35,123 bases of DNA from Spirosoma oryzae (GTDB taxonomy: Bacteria; Bacteroidota; Bacteroidia; Cytophagales; Spirosomataceae), in assembly GCF_003002825.1 (NCBI RefSeq), contig NZ_PVTE01000041.1, positions 1 to 35,123 of the forward strand, given 5' to 3'. Positions within the stretch are counted from its first letter, which is position 1. The number at the start of each line of letters is the position of its first letter. This document shows positions 8,779-19,100 of the stretch, piece after piece. Made by a program: the position numbers and the translations under genes. The notes below the pieces were generated by a model. The model was given only the letters and a program-made list of their open reading frames with translations. It ran no database searches and was not told the DNA's origin.

Positions 8779-9219
8779 ATTCGCCCAAAATTCAGATCGC
8801 AACTACCTACAACATAAACAGCTGTTCTCGTCAACAAACGCTTCCAACTGTCAACAGCTATTCCCAGCAACTAACCTGTGAATCTTATTAAGCCCATTAT
8901 GGCTCCCGACAATACTCATTCCTGAATGATTCTAACCCACAAAAGGGAAATTGAAATGCCTGTTTCCAACTGTACAAGCGTTTTCAGTTCATGGTAACTG
9001 TGTGCCCAATCGTACGGTCTACACTCTGATATTCTACTTAGAATTTTTACTACATCGATAATCACTAAACTGCAACATACCACCTCTATTAATTGATTTT
9101 ATAGATTAAAAATGCTGAAAATTCAGTGTAAATAATGACTGTATAGATTTTAACGAATGTAAGCTGGCTTACTCTATCCTAAAACAGTAGGTCTATCCGA
9201 TTACCCTCTACCTATCGTA

Positions 9220-9369
9220 ATGACTACGATATCACTAGAAAATATGTACAGAAAGCCCGGCATAATACCTGCACCTGATACATCTGTGTCTCCGGTTTCC
9301 AAGCCAACAACCAGGATTTCGTATACGACACCATTTGTCAACAAGCCTGCCTATACATTAGCTGAGTAA
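9220..9369 (+). CDS. Possible small protein, 49 aa
   Basis: An ATG-started frame reading MTTISLENMYRKPGIIPAPD, continuing with SVSPVSKPTTRISYTTPF and ending PAYTLAE. Composition is protein-like (Pro, Ser, Thr rich) and quite unlike the random frames around it. No clear ribosome site, signal peptide or family. It may equally be the remnant of a larger gene. Confidence 0.3.
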   Translation: MTTISLENMYRKPGIIPAPDTSVSPVSKPTTRISYTTPFVNKPAYTLAE

Positions 9370-9744
9370 ACATATCTAATTGAAAATTCAGATAATATTC
9401 ATCCATATAAGAGAAAAAATGGCCTAGTATTGACTTTAATACGCAGGTTTTCAATCTGCTTTTTCAATTAACTGTCATTGAGAAATTCAAGGGTAAGCGT
9501 ACTCCGTTCGTAGTTCTGCTACTACTCCACCTATTGAGGATCTGTAACTAGACCTGTAACCAAACCCATCTGAATCATTCGATTGATAAAGGCCTTACAG
9601 CTCCAAGAATAGCATTTATGACCTTTATTGATAAGCATGTGGCGTGGCGTATAGCCAGCATCCGGCCAGGACAATAAGTACACAATCCGTTAAGTTGAAC
9701 GCGTGTGATACCGGCTCTCCCAGCTGTCTTTCCTATATAGCAGA

Positions 9745-9950
9745 TATATATTTTGTATTAATAACAATATTTCGTATTTTTTTCTATATAAAAAAAATAT
9801 TTTTTTCATAATATTTTTTTTATATATTATTGATAGTAAGATAGTTACAAATTTTCACAATATATAATAACACCCTATTTCATTTCTATTTTATTGACAT
9901 ATTATATAATTGCATATAAATTAGCAATTGGAATAGCACAGTAACGGAGT
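9745..9950 (+). promoter_or_regulatory. AT-rich promoter region of the surface-protein module
   Basis: A 200-bp stretch made almost only of A and T, with long A and T runs, just before the leader ORF and the esterase gene. TTGACA (9894-9899) is followed after 15 bp by TATAAA (9915-9920), and TATAAT occurs at 9905-9910. The exact start point cannot be fixed by eye. It is the only long AT-rich region upstream of the 10-kb module, so it is the likely promoter. Confidence 0.45.
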
Positions 9951-9953
9951 CAT

Positions 9954-10061
9954 ATGGTCAACACTTTACCGAACCACATTCCGGGAGTTGAGGCTGGAGC
10001 GAACTCGTCACCACCAATGGTGACAGCCACTAACCGATTCATTCACCACACTTATCAGTGA
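9954..10061 (+). CDS. Possible leader peptide, 35 aa, upstream of the secreted esterase
   Basis: ATG at 9954 has a good ribosome site (ACGGAG, 6-7 bp upstream), better than that of the big gene that follows. The frame MVNTLPNHIPGVEAGANSSP ends in a TGA at 10059-10061, only 6 bp before the ATG at 10068, so translation could pass from one to the other. No family. It may be a coupling leader, or simply chance. Confidence 0.4.
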   Translation: MVNTLPNHIPGVEAGANSSPPMVTATNRFIHHTYQ

Positions 10062-10067
10062 CTCCCA

Positions 10068-13052
10068 ATGAAACAGTTCAATCGATTAGGCTTACTAGCC
10101 AGTTTAGTACTACTGATTCACTCAGCCTGGGCACAGGTGACGATGCCGCTGAACCGGATCGTTTTCCAGCGAAACCAGGCCAACCAGGCCACCATACCTG
10201 TACAGGGAAACTGTCCTGCCGGCAGCTTACTCATTCAGGCCAAAGCCACTGCACTGCAGGGGGGCACATCCACTGACTGGACGACGATATCCAGTAATCC
10301 ATCAACTGTCTTCAGTGGCTCACTCAATTTGCGGGGCGGATGGTACCGACTTGAGGTCAGGTCCCTTGCCGGTGGTTCCCAAACCGGGTACTGGACAGTT
10401 GACCGCGTAGGAGTAGGCGAGGTTTTTGTCGTTGCCGGCCAGTCGAACAACCTAGGTTCGATACAGGCCAATCAACTGGCAGCCCAAGACGACCGTGTTT
10501 CGGTTCTGAATTACTGGAACAACGAGGAAATCGACGAGCAGAACCTGCCAAAAAGTTTTTCACAGGCAGGGAATGGTACTACCTGTGGCCCCCGAAACCC
10601 TTTGTATATCTGGGGTGGGTTAGGCGACCGACTGGCAGCGCGGCTAAATGTGCCCGTATTGTTTTTGGGAGCGGCTCACGCTGGTACACCATCTTATGCC
10701 TGGCGTGACGCGGCTAACGGGCAGGAAAACGTGCGGGACATGCACAAGAATGCCCCATACCGGGCGTTAGGGGTCGACCTGATCTATTACATTAAGCGTA
10801 CCGGCGTACGGTCTGTTTTATGGCATCAGGGAGAGTCGGACAACATGTACCAGACCCAGCAGGGCTATGTCGATAACATGAAAACGGTTATTGGCAAGGC
10901 CCGCACCCAGTCGGGCCTGGGAAACATGAGCTGGACCATTGCGCGTGCCTCCTATTTTCCTTTCTACGCCGGTCACGAAACGGATGCGGGCGTCATTGCC
11001 GGCCAGAACCAGACGATCGGCGAAGTGAGCAATTGTTTTGCCGGGCCAGCCACCGATGACTACATCGGTTCTGAATATCGTGCCGATCAACTTCATTTCC
11101 GTGAAGCCAGATACAGCTGGCTGGCTGACCTCTGGAACGGTTCGCTTTCAGACAGCTTCTTTTCCAATTGCGAGCCTTCGTTACCGGCTTCAGTTCCGGC
11201 CATCACAACGGGGTATATTCTACCGTTCGCTGTAAATGGTGGTGATAACATCAATGTGCCGTTTATGGCTACGGCACCCGTCAACGGGGACAACACATAC
11301 CAGGTTGAATTGCTTGATGAATCGGGTAACTCACAGGGTGTAATCGGCTCGGGTAGCGGCACTCTCATTACAGTTCAGCTACCTGTGTGGGCCAACGGCC
11401 GGCTGCGGGTACGGGTTAATTCGACTTCACCGGCGCGTACGGGCGAAGCGTCAGAAGTGTTTACGGCAACGAGGACAGGGGATAAACCAACAGCTAAGCC
11501 ACCGGTGCTGACCAGTGCTTATAACGCACTCTCTTTCCAGGTCGGGCAGGCCATCGCCAATACGCCGGTTCCGGGAAATTTTACTGATCCTACCGGATTG
11601 GCCATTACCTATAGCTGGTCGGGACTACCAGGCGGCATCAGTGGTAATGGCTTAACCGTATCGGGCACACCAACCACGGCGGGGACGTTTACAGCGCAAC
11701 TGACGGCAACCAACACGGCCGGCCTATCAGCCTCGGCCAGTATCCCTGTTACTATCACACCGGCAACCAGCACGACTACACCAGTAACGGGGACTTACGG
11801 TTCTCCGCTTGGGTTTCTGGATGGGGCTAACTGCGGCAGCGTTTTTGGCTGGGCCGCTGATCAGGCGAGCCCATCTGCATCGGTAAACGTCGATGTTTTT
11901 CTGAATAACGTCAAAGTCGTTACGGCCGTTGCCGGCGAAACCCGTAACGATGTAGCCAACGCAATCGGAGGTACTTCGGCACGCGGGTATTCGATCAACC
12001 TGCCAGCTTCGGTACAGACCGGTGGCACCTATACACTGGTTGTAAAACTGGCGGGTAGCAACTTCTCGCTGACGGGTTCACCCAAAGTAGTCACTGGCTG
12101 CCCCAATTTGTCAGGAACCTCGGTAAACCATGCCCCTGTACTATCGGTTGTTCCGGCTTCTCAACAGATCGACGCCGGCGCTACACTATCGGTAATCTTA
12201 CCCGGTAATACCTTCACCGACCCCGATAACGACGCTTTGACCTATCGCTGGTCGGATCTGCCTGACGGTATCACCGGTAACGGTCTGACGCTGTCGGGCG
12301 TAGTTACGACGGCGGGAATCTATACCCTGCAATTGAGTGCAACTGATTCAACCGGTTTGTCAATCTCGACATCGCTGAAATTGACGGTGAATGCGGATAC
12401 GGAACCAGTTCCGATCAAAACCACCGCCTATGGGTCGCCCGCCGGTTTCCTCGACTGGGCCAATTGCACTAACGTCGGTGGCTGGGCAGTGGATTTCACC
12501 CGACCTGGCAGCTCAGTCGATGTTGTCTTGTTCATCAATGGCCAGCAGGCTACAACGATGACGGCCAACGAACAACGCTTGGATGTTGAGCATGCGCTGG
12601 GAGTTTCTGCACAGAAGGGATACACCTTCACGGTTCCGGCCTCGATGCGAACGGGTGGTAGTTACAGCTATGATGTGAAACTGGCAGGCAGCAATTTCTC
12701 GCTTACCGGATCACGTACCGTCAACGGTTGCCCCTCGGGCGGGCGACTGGGTGCTGTGCGCTCCGAGTCCGCTACAGCTGCAACGGCATCAGCCTGGATG
12801 ATCTATCCCAACCCGGCTTCGTCGCTGGGAACCCTTACTGTCGATTACCCGAATAGTGTTGAGGACAAGCTTCTTACAGCTGGCCTGGTCTCGATGCAGG
12901 GTACCCGGCAGGAACTGACTATCGAGTCGTTTGGTGATGGCCGAATGCAGCTGCATCTCCCTCAGCTCAAGGAGGGGATTTACGTGCTGATGCTGGTCTG
13001 CGAGGGTAAACTGCTAAAAGCGGAGAAGGTATTGATCGTATCACCACGCTAG
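10068..13052 (+). CDS. Secreted SGNH/sialate-O-acetylesterase-like protein with Ig-like repeats and T9SS sorting domain
   Basis: 994 residues. Signal peptide at 1-22 (LLASLVLLIHSAWA, then Q). Residues about 110-360 are a sialate-O-acetylesterase-like SGNH domain: GQSNN with Ser126, WHQGESDN (252-259) and DQLH giving Asp340 and His343, so the catalytic set is complete. Then follow an alternating pair of putative Ig/cadherin-like domains (YSWSGLPGGISGNGLTVSG, YRWSDLPDGITGNGLTLSG) and a pair of YGSP.GFLD.ANC modules ending LAGSNFSLTGS. The C-terminus (MIYPNPASSLGTLTVDYPNS onwards) is a type A T9SS sorting domain. It should be exported and anchored at the surface and may deacetylate or de-esterify glycans; the substrate is unknown. 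First large gene of the module; 120 bp separate it from the adhesin gene. Confidence 0.85.
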   Translation: MKQFNRLGLLASLVLLIHSAWAQVTMPLNRIVFQRNQANQATIPVQGNCPAGSLLIQAKATALQGGTSTDWTTISSNPSTVFSGSLNLRGGWYRLEVRSLAGGSQTGYWTVDRVGVGEVFVVAGQSNNLGSIQANQLAAQDDRVSVLNYWNNEEIDEQNLPKSFSQAGNGTTCGPRNPLYIWGGLGDRLAARLNVPVLFLGAAHAGTPSYAWRDAANGQENVRDMHKNAPYRALGVDLIYYIKRTGVRSVLWHQGESDNMYQTQQGYVDNMKTVIGKARTQSGLGNMSWTIARASYFPFYAGHETDAGVIAGQNQTIGEVSNCFAGPATDDYIGSEYRADQLHFREARYSWLADLWNGSLSDSFFSNCEPSLPASVPAITTGYILPFAVNGGDNINVPFMATAPVNGDNTYQVELLDESGNSQGVIGSGSGTLITVQLPVWANGRLRVRVNSTSPARTGEASEVFTATRTGDKPTAKPPVLTSAYNALSFQVGQAIANTPVPGNFTDPTGLAITYSWSGLPGGISGNGLTVSGTPTTAGTFTAQLTATNTAGLSASASIPVTITPATSTTTPVTGTYGSPLGFLDGANCGSVFGWAADQASPSASVNVDVFLNNVKVVTAVAGETRNDVANAIGGTSARGYSINLPASVQTGGTYTLVVKLAGSNFSLTGSPKVVTGCPNLSGTSVNHAPVLSVVPASQQIDAGATLSVILPGNTFTDPDNDALTYRWSDLPDGITGNGLTLSGVVTTAGIYTLQLSATDSTGLSISTSLKLTVNADTEPVPIKTTAYGSPAGFLDWANCTNVGGWAVDFTRPGSSVDVVLFINGQQATTMTANEQRLDVEHALGVSAQKGYTFTVPASMRTGGSYSYDVKLAGSNFSLTGSRTVNGCPSGGRLGAVRSESATAATASAWMIYPNPASSLGTLTVDYPNSVEDKLLTAGLVSMQGTRQELTIESFGDGRMQLHLPQLKEGIYVLMLVCEGKLLKAEKVLIVSPR

Positions 13053-13172
13053 GGTGGGATAGGGTAGGGGAGAGGCCCCCGGCCTACCAGGTTCCTCTCA
13101 TTCTGCCCGTTTCAATATAAAAAATCAATTATCAATCTATTTTATCAATTAGTTCACTAATCAAGTTCACCC

Positions 13173-16100
13173 ATGTTCAACAGTTTAGGTTTCCGATTAC
13201 GGCCTGGAACGAGCAGAAAGAGCCTGCAACCACCAGATCGATGTTTACAGTCCCATCGGACCAAGTTTACGATTAATCGCCGGGCCGGGCGGGCGGTATC
13301 CCGGCACATGCTGGGGAGTGTTGCCCTCATGCTGCTGTCAGCCATAGTTTCATTAGGTCAGGGCGTACGGCTTGACGTCACCACCCTGTCGGTCAACTCT
13401 ACATTCATTGCCGGTTACTATCGGCAGTGTAACGTGAACGATGTCGATATACTGGTAAATGGCAACGTCGTTACGCCAACTGGGTTTGGGTTTACGGGCT
13501 ACGGCCTGTTTCAGGCCACAGTCCCCTACGGCTCGCTTCCGCTGGGTGCTACCGTTCAACTCCGCGAAAACTGTACAGGCTATTTGTCGAATACGGGAAC
13601 GGTTCGGGATGAATTCGCTTATGTAGAAGTTTCAGGGGCGGCTTCCAATGGCATAACGCCAGCCTCAACGGGTTCTCCCTACTCGGCCCTGCGAACCCCC
13701 ACCCAGATTCTACCGAAAGGATGTGGTGCTGTAACATTGGGGGGGCACAGCGACTTTACCATAAGCATGTCGCTGGAGGATAAAAACTCGGTTTTCGGTC
13801 CCATAAAGATCAACGGGCAGACACCTAACAACGGGGATTTTCTGTTGTTCTCACCCGACGAGTCCAATCCGGCACCGGTATTTGCGGCTAATCAGACGAC
13901 GGCTTCGGCCAAATATACGACGGCGCTCACCAATACGCAGTTTGTCGGGCCAACTACGCTAACATACACGCATAATGGTTCGTTTGCCACGCAGGATTTA
14001 TCATTCAGGATGGGACCAGTCGGCATTACACAGATCACGTATGCGAATGGTCAGCTGGAGTATGGTTATTATACGACCGGCAACTACAATGACAAGATTG
14101 CCGCTACCAGTTCCAATCCCAATGGAGCCTTTGAACTCATCTTCGATGGGTCAACCTTTACCATAAAACTCGATGGCTCGGTTATCGCCAGCGTAGCTCG
14201 CTCGATTCAGTTTAATCCTTCGATCGGTACGGTGTCTAACGGGGGCGTTCTTCCTTATGGTTCTACAGTCACCTATGAGGGGCCGACATCAGGCGGTTCA
14301 GGTTATATCGAGGTAATCTACGACGGTTATCAGAAAGCACGTCAGCTGATCACGGTTAATGGTACGACGACACCACCATCGATAGCGTTTGCCAGTGGAT
14401 CAACCTCCGAGCAAATCTGTGTGGGGAGTTCGGCAACGCTGAACGCGACGGGCTGTACTGGTATAGTGACCTGGTCGACGGGCGCAACGGGCAACTCGCT
14501 TACCATCACGCCCGGTGTTGGCCTGACGACCTATACAGCAACCTGTACCGAAAATGGCTGTTCATCGGGGGCTTCCAATCAAGCCATCGTATCCGCCAAT
14601 GCCACGCCAGCTGCTCCAGCGTTGACGGCGTCACCGAATCCAATCTGTGCCGGTTCGATCTCGACGCTGAATGCGACGGGCTGTAACGGCACGGTGACCT
14701 GGTCAACGGGCGCGACGGGTGCATCAATTTCCGTATCGCCCAATCAGACCACGACCTACACGGCTACCTGTACTGAAAATGGCTGCACGAGTCCGCAGGG
14801 TAGCGTCGGTGTGACGGTCAATCCGATTCCGGCTGCTCCTGCATTGACGGCATCGCCTTCGGCTATTTGTGTTGGGTCGGCATCGACGCTGAATGCGACG
14901 GGCTGTACTGACACGGTGACCTGGTCGACGGGCGCAACCGGTGCGTCTATCTCAGTATCACCCAACCAGACCACCACCTATACAGCAACGTGTACCGAGA
15001 ATGGTTGTACCAGTGCTGCTGGTAGTGTCGGTGTGACGGTCAATCCGGGACCTTCGGCCCCAGCGTTGACAGCATCGCCCTCAGCAATCTGCGTTGGGTC
15101 GGCATCAACGCTGACAGCTACAGGCTGTACTGGTACGGTGACCTGGTCGACGGGGACTACGGGTGCATCAATTTCCGTATCGCCCAATCAGACCACGACC
15201 TACACGGCTACCTGTACTGAAAATGGCTGCACGAGTCCGCAGGGTAGCGTCGGTGTGACGGTCAATCCGATTCCGGTCGCTCCAACCGCGACGCCTGCCA
15301 GTCTGACGGTGTATCAGTATTCGGCGGCTAAAACCGTTAGCTTCGGCGGCTGTGCAGGAACGATTGATTGGTCGGGTACTAATGGCACAACCGGCACCGG
15401 CAGCATCAGTCTGCCAACAGCCAGCGTCGGCACCATCACGTACACAGCGACCTGTACCGAAAACGGTTGTACCTCCCCAGCTGTATCGATGCTATATGAG
15501 GTCCGGGTAAATCCAGCGCCAACAACAACCAATGATGCTACGACAACCCAACCCAATACGCCGGTTCAACTATCGATTCTGACCAATGATACCGACGGAA
15601 TGGGAAATGGGGCCACGCTCCAGAACGTGACTCTGCCCACGATCACAGTACAATCAACGCACGGAACAGTGGTGGTAAATGCTGATGGTACGGCAACCTA
15701 TACACCGGCCAATAATTTCGCCGGTACGGATCAGTTCACCTACCAGATCTGTAGCCCGCTTGACAACAGCAAGTGTGCGACGGCCGTAGCGACGATCAGC
15801 GTCGTTTCTTCCCCACCGGTAGCCGTTGCCGACGCCAGTTCGACAGGTTTCAACACGCCGGTCACCACGACTATTCTAAGTAATGATAAGGATCGTACGG
15901 GTGCTGCGGCCACGCTGCAAAACGTAACGCTGCCAACGGTGACGGTTCAACCCGCACATGGCACGGTGGTAGTTACCGCTGATGGTACGGCGACGTATAC
16001 CCCGACGACCAACTACGCCGGACCCGACCAGTACACCTACCAGATTTGCGACGTTGCCGACAACACCAAGTGCTCGACAGCCGTTGCAACCATCACGATA

Positions 16101-19100
16101 GCCTCGGCTCCCCCGGTAGCGGTTGCTGACATTAGCACGACAGGCTTCAATACGCCGGTCATCACGACCGTCCTGAGTAATGACAAGGATAAGACGGGTG
16201 CTGGGGCTACGCTACAAAACGTGACCTTGCCCACTGTCACCGTTCAGCCCGCACATGGTTCGACAACAATTAATGCCAACGGCACAATCGTTTATACACC
16301 GACGCTGAATTTCACCGGTCAGGATCAGTATACCTACCAGATTTGCGACGTTGCCGACAACACCAAGTGTGTTACCGCGCTGGTCACGGTAACGGTCGGT
16401 TCAACTCCGCCAGTAGCCGCTAATGATCAACAGGTGGTGGCCTTCAACACGCCTACTGGTGTCAGTCTGCTAAGCAACGATACCGACAAAACGGGTGCTG
16501 TGGCTACGTTACAGAATGTAACCATGCCGACGGTTACTTCACAACCCGCCCACGGCAGTGTAGTGGTCAATCCCGATGGCACGGCAACTTACACGCCGGC
16601 TACGAACTATGTCGGTCAGGATGCGTTCAGCTACCAGATTTGTGATATTGCCGACAACAGCAAGTGTGCGACGGCCGTAGCGACGATCAGCGTCGTTTCT
16701 TCCCCACCGGTAGCCGTTGCCGACGCCAGTTCGACAGGTTTCAACACGCCGGTCACCACGACTATTCTAAGTAATGATAAGGATCGTACGGGTGCTGCGG
16801 CCACGCTGCAAAACGTAACGCTGCCAACGGTGACGGTTCAACCCGCACATGGCACGGTGGTAGTCAACGCTGACGGTACGGCAACGTATACCCCGGCGGC
16901 CAACTACGCCGGACCCGACCAGTACACCTACCAGATCTGCGATGTAGTCGACAAGAGCAAGTGCGCCACGGCCATCGTGACCATCAACGTCTCGTCGGCT
17001 CCCCCGGTAGCAAACAGCGACAACGCAGCTACGGGTATGACACAGCCCATCACGGTGAACATTCTGGGCAACGATAACGATAAGACGGGTTCGGCGACTA
17101 CGCTGCAAAACGTGACCCTGCCGGTTATCACCACGCAACCGACAGCGGGTACCGCGATTGTCAATCCGGATGGCACGATCACCTATACGCCCAACGGTAC
17201 GTTTGCGGGAAGCATCAGTTTCCCCTACCAGATCTGTGACGTTGCCGACAAGTCCCTTTGTGCGACGGCGACGGTGACGATCAATCTGGGTGTCGATTCG
17301 CCAACGATTACAGCGGATAAGAAGTTGATCTGCGCCGGTACGTCGGCAACGCTGACAGCTACAGGCTGTAAAGGCACGGTGACCTGGTCGACGGGGGCAA
17401 CGGGCAATTCGATCGGCGTTAATCCAACGGCCACTACAACTTATACGGCCACCTGTTCAGTCAATGGTGTCAGTTCGCAGCCGTCAGTTCCGATCGGGAT
17501 TCAGGTCACTCCGCTACCACAGGCACCTGTTATTTATATCAATAACGCGCAGGTGAACGTAGGCGGCTCGGCAACGATCTGCTCGGGTACGAGTGTCACG
17601 CTAGTAGCAACGGGTTGTGCGGGTACCGTTACCTGGTCGACGGGTGATGTGGGCGCTTCGCTGGTCGTCACACCGCAGGCACAGACCGACTATACAGCGG
17701 TTTGCAGCATCAATGGTTGCGTATCGCCGACATCAAACCGCGCGACCGCACTGGTTACGGAAATACCAGCCGCGCCGATGGTGACGGGTGGTGGTCAGTC
17801 GATCTGCCTAGGCCAGTCGGTACAATTGTCTGCCCAGGCTTGTACCGGTCGCATTAGCTGGTCGGGTGGCCAGACGGGGTCCACAATCACGGTGAGCCCG
17901 ACGACAAGCACCTCGTACCGGGCTTATTGTACAGTCAACAACTGTATCTCGCCAGCCTCCAGCGAATTGATTGTTACGGTGAATCCAGTTCCATCAGCTC
18001 CGCGCGTTGTATTTGTGGCTGATGAGCAGGACAAAGGCGAACAGCTGAGTGTTTGCGCGGGTACAACGCTGAAAGTAGTGGCGCTTGGCTGCCAAGGTGG
18101 TACACTGCGCTGGAACGATGGCTCCACGGGCGTTTTCAAATTGGTTACGGCCGTTACCAGCACCGATTACAGTGTCGTCTGCATCAATGCGGGTGGTTGC
18201 CAGTCGGGCGCGTCCAACACGGCCCGCCTGAATGTTATCAGTCTGCCGGATGCTCCTCGTCTGGATCAGTCAGCGCCAGCTATCTGTGCTGGTAGTTCGG
18301 CTACGCTGACCGCCTACGTATCCGCTGACGTTCAGCTACGCTGGTCGACGGGCGATACAGCGAACGTGATCACGATCATGCCGGCCCTGACGACCACATA
18401 CACCGTTCAGGCGTTCCAGCAGGGTTGTGCCGGTGGTGTCGCTTCGCTGACGGTGAGTGTGAATCAGTTACCGTCATCTCCTCAGTTAACGTTCGCGGAT
18501 TCGGCGTCAACACGTCCTGGTGCTATCTGCGCCGGTGGATCTGTAACCCTGGTTGCGGCCGGTTCCTGTTCGGGTGCCATTCTCTGGAGTGATGGCAGCA
18601 AGGGTAGTGTATTGGTAGCCAGACCACTGCAAACCACGTTGTATACGGCGGTCTGTGTGAGTGCGGCCGGTTGCTCGTCTCCATTGAGCAATACGCTGAC
18701 GGCGGTGGTAACGCCCCTGCCCGGCAAGCCCACGCTGGTGGCTCCCCGCCTGACCATGTGCGCCGGTGACACGATTAGACTGTCGGTAAGCGCCCTGCCA
18801 GCCGGTATGAAACCCATCTGGTCGACGGGTGATACGACATCGGTGATTACACTGACTAAAGCGGGCAAATTTGCAGTCGCCTTCTCGGATGTTGTTGGCT
18901 GTCAGTCGGCCTATTCTGACACCGCGTCGATCAGTGTGCTCCAAAGTCCGGCTAAACCCGTGTTGGCAATGGCCAACGTAATGGACGTGCAGGTCATGGA
19001 TGATTCGATTCCCTCGCCTTACGTATACCGTTGGTTCCTCGACGGAAACCGGGACGTAACTGCCGGTGGTCTAGGGTATCGGGCGGCTCACAATGGCCTG

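Larger units (their letters stand above)
6610..9219. other. Gene-poor 2.6-kb stretch
   Basis: I see no convincing gene. Frames up to about 100 codons are present but lack ribosome sites and family motifs. Slightly protein-like scraps are ELRLQLVNLTILLGLVYK near 6680, an ALRMAVSLFQWIDDKYKP frame on the minus strand near 7710, a receiver-domain-like scrap (EAARIVDRLPTTIFLVV) interrupted by a stop near 8120, and a 92-codon minus-strand frame at 8183-8461. This looks like old, decayed gene remains. Structural signals are at 8533-8575 and 8700-8780. Confidence 0.4.

Noticed and set aside
8571..8870. Overlapping minus-strand frames of 99 and 61 codons over the hairpin island
   Set aside because: GC-rich palindromes keep several frames open; neither frame has a ribosome site or a family motif. 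The 61-codon frame looked slightly protein-like but not enough to call.
18053..18295. Extra plus-strand and many minus-strand frames inside the adhesin gene
   Set aside because: Shadows of a repetitive gene: the repeats keep the same alternative frames open again and again.
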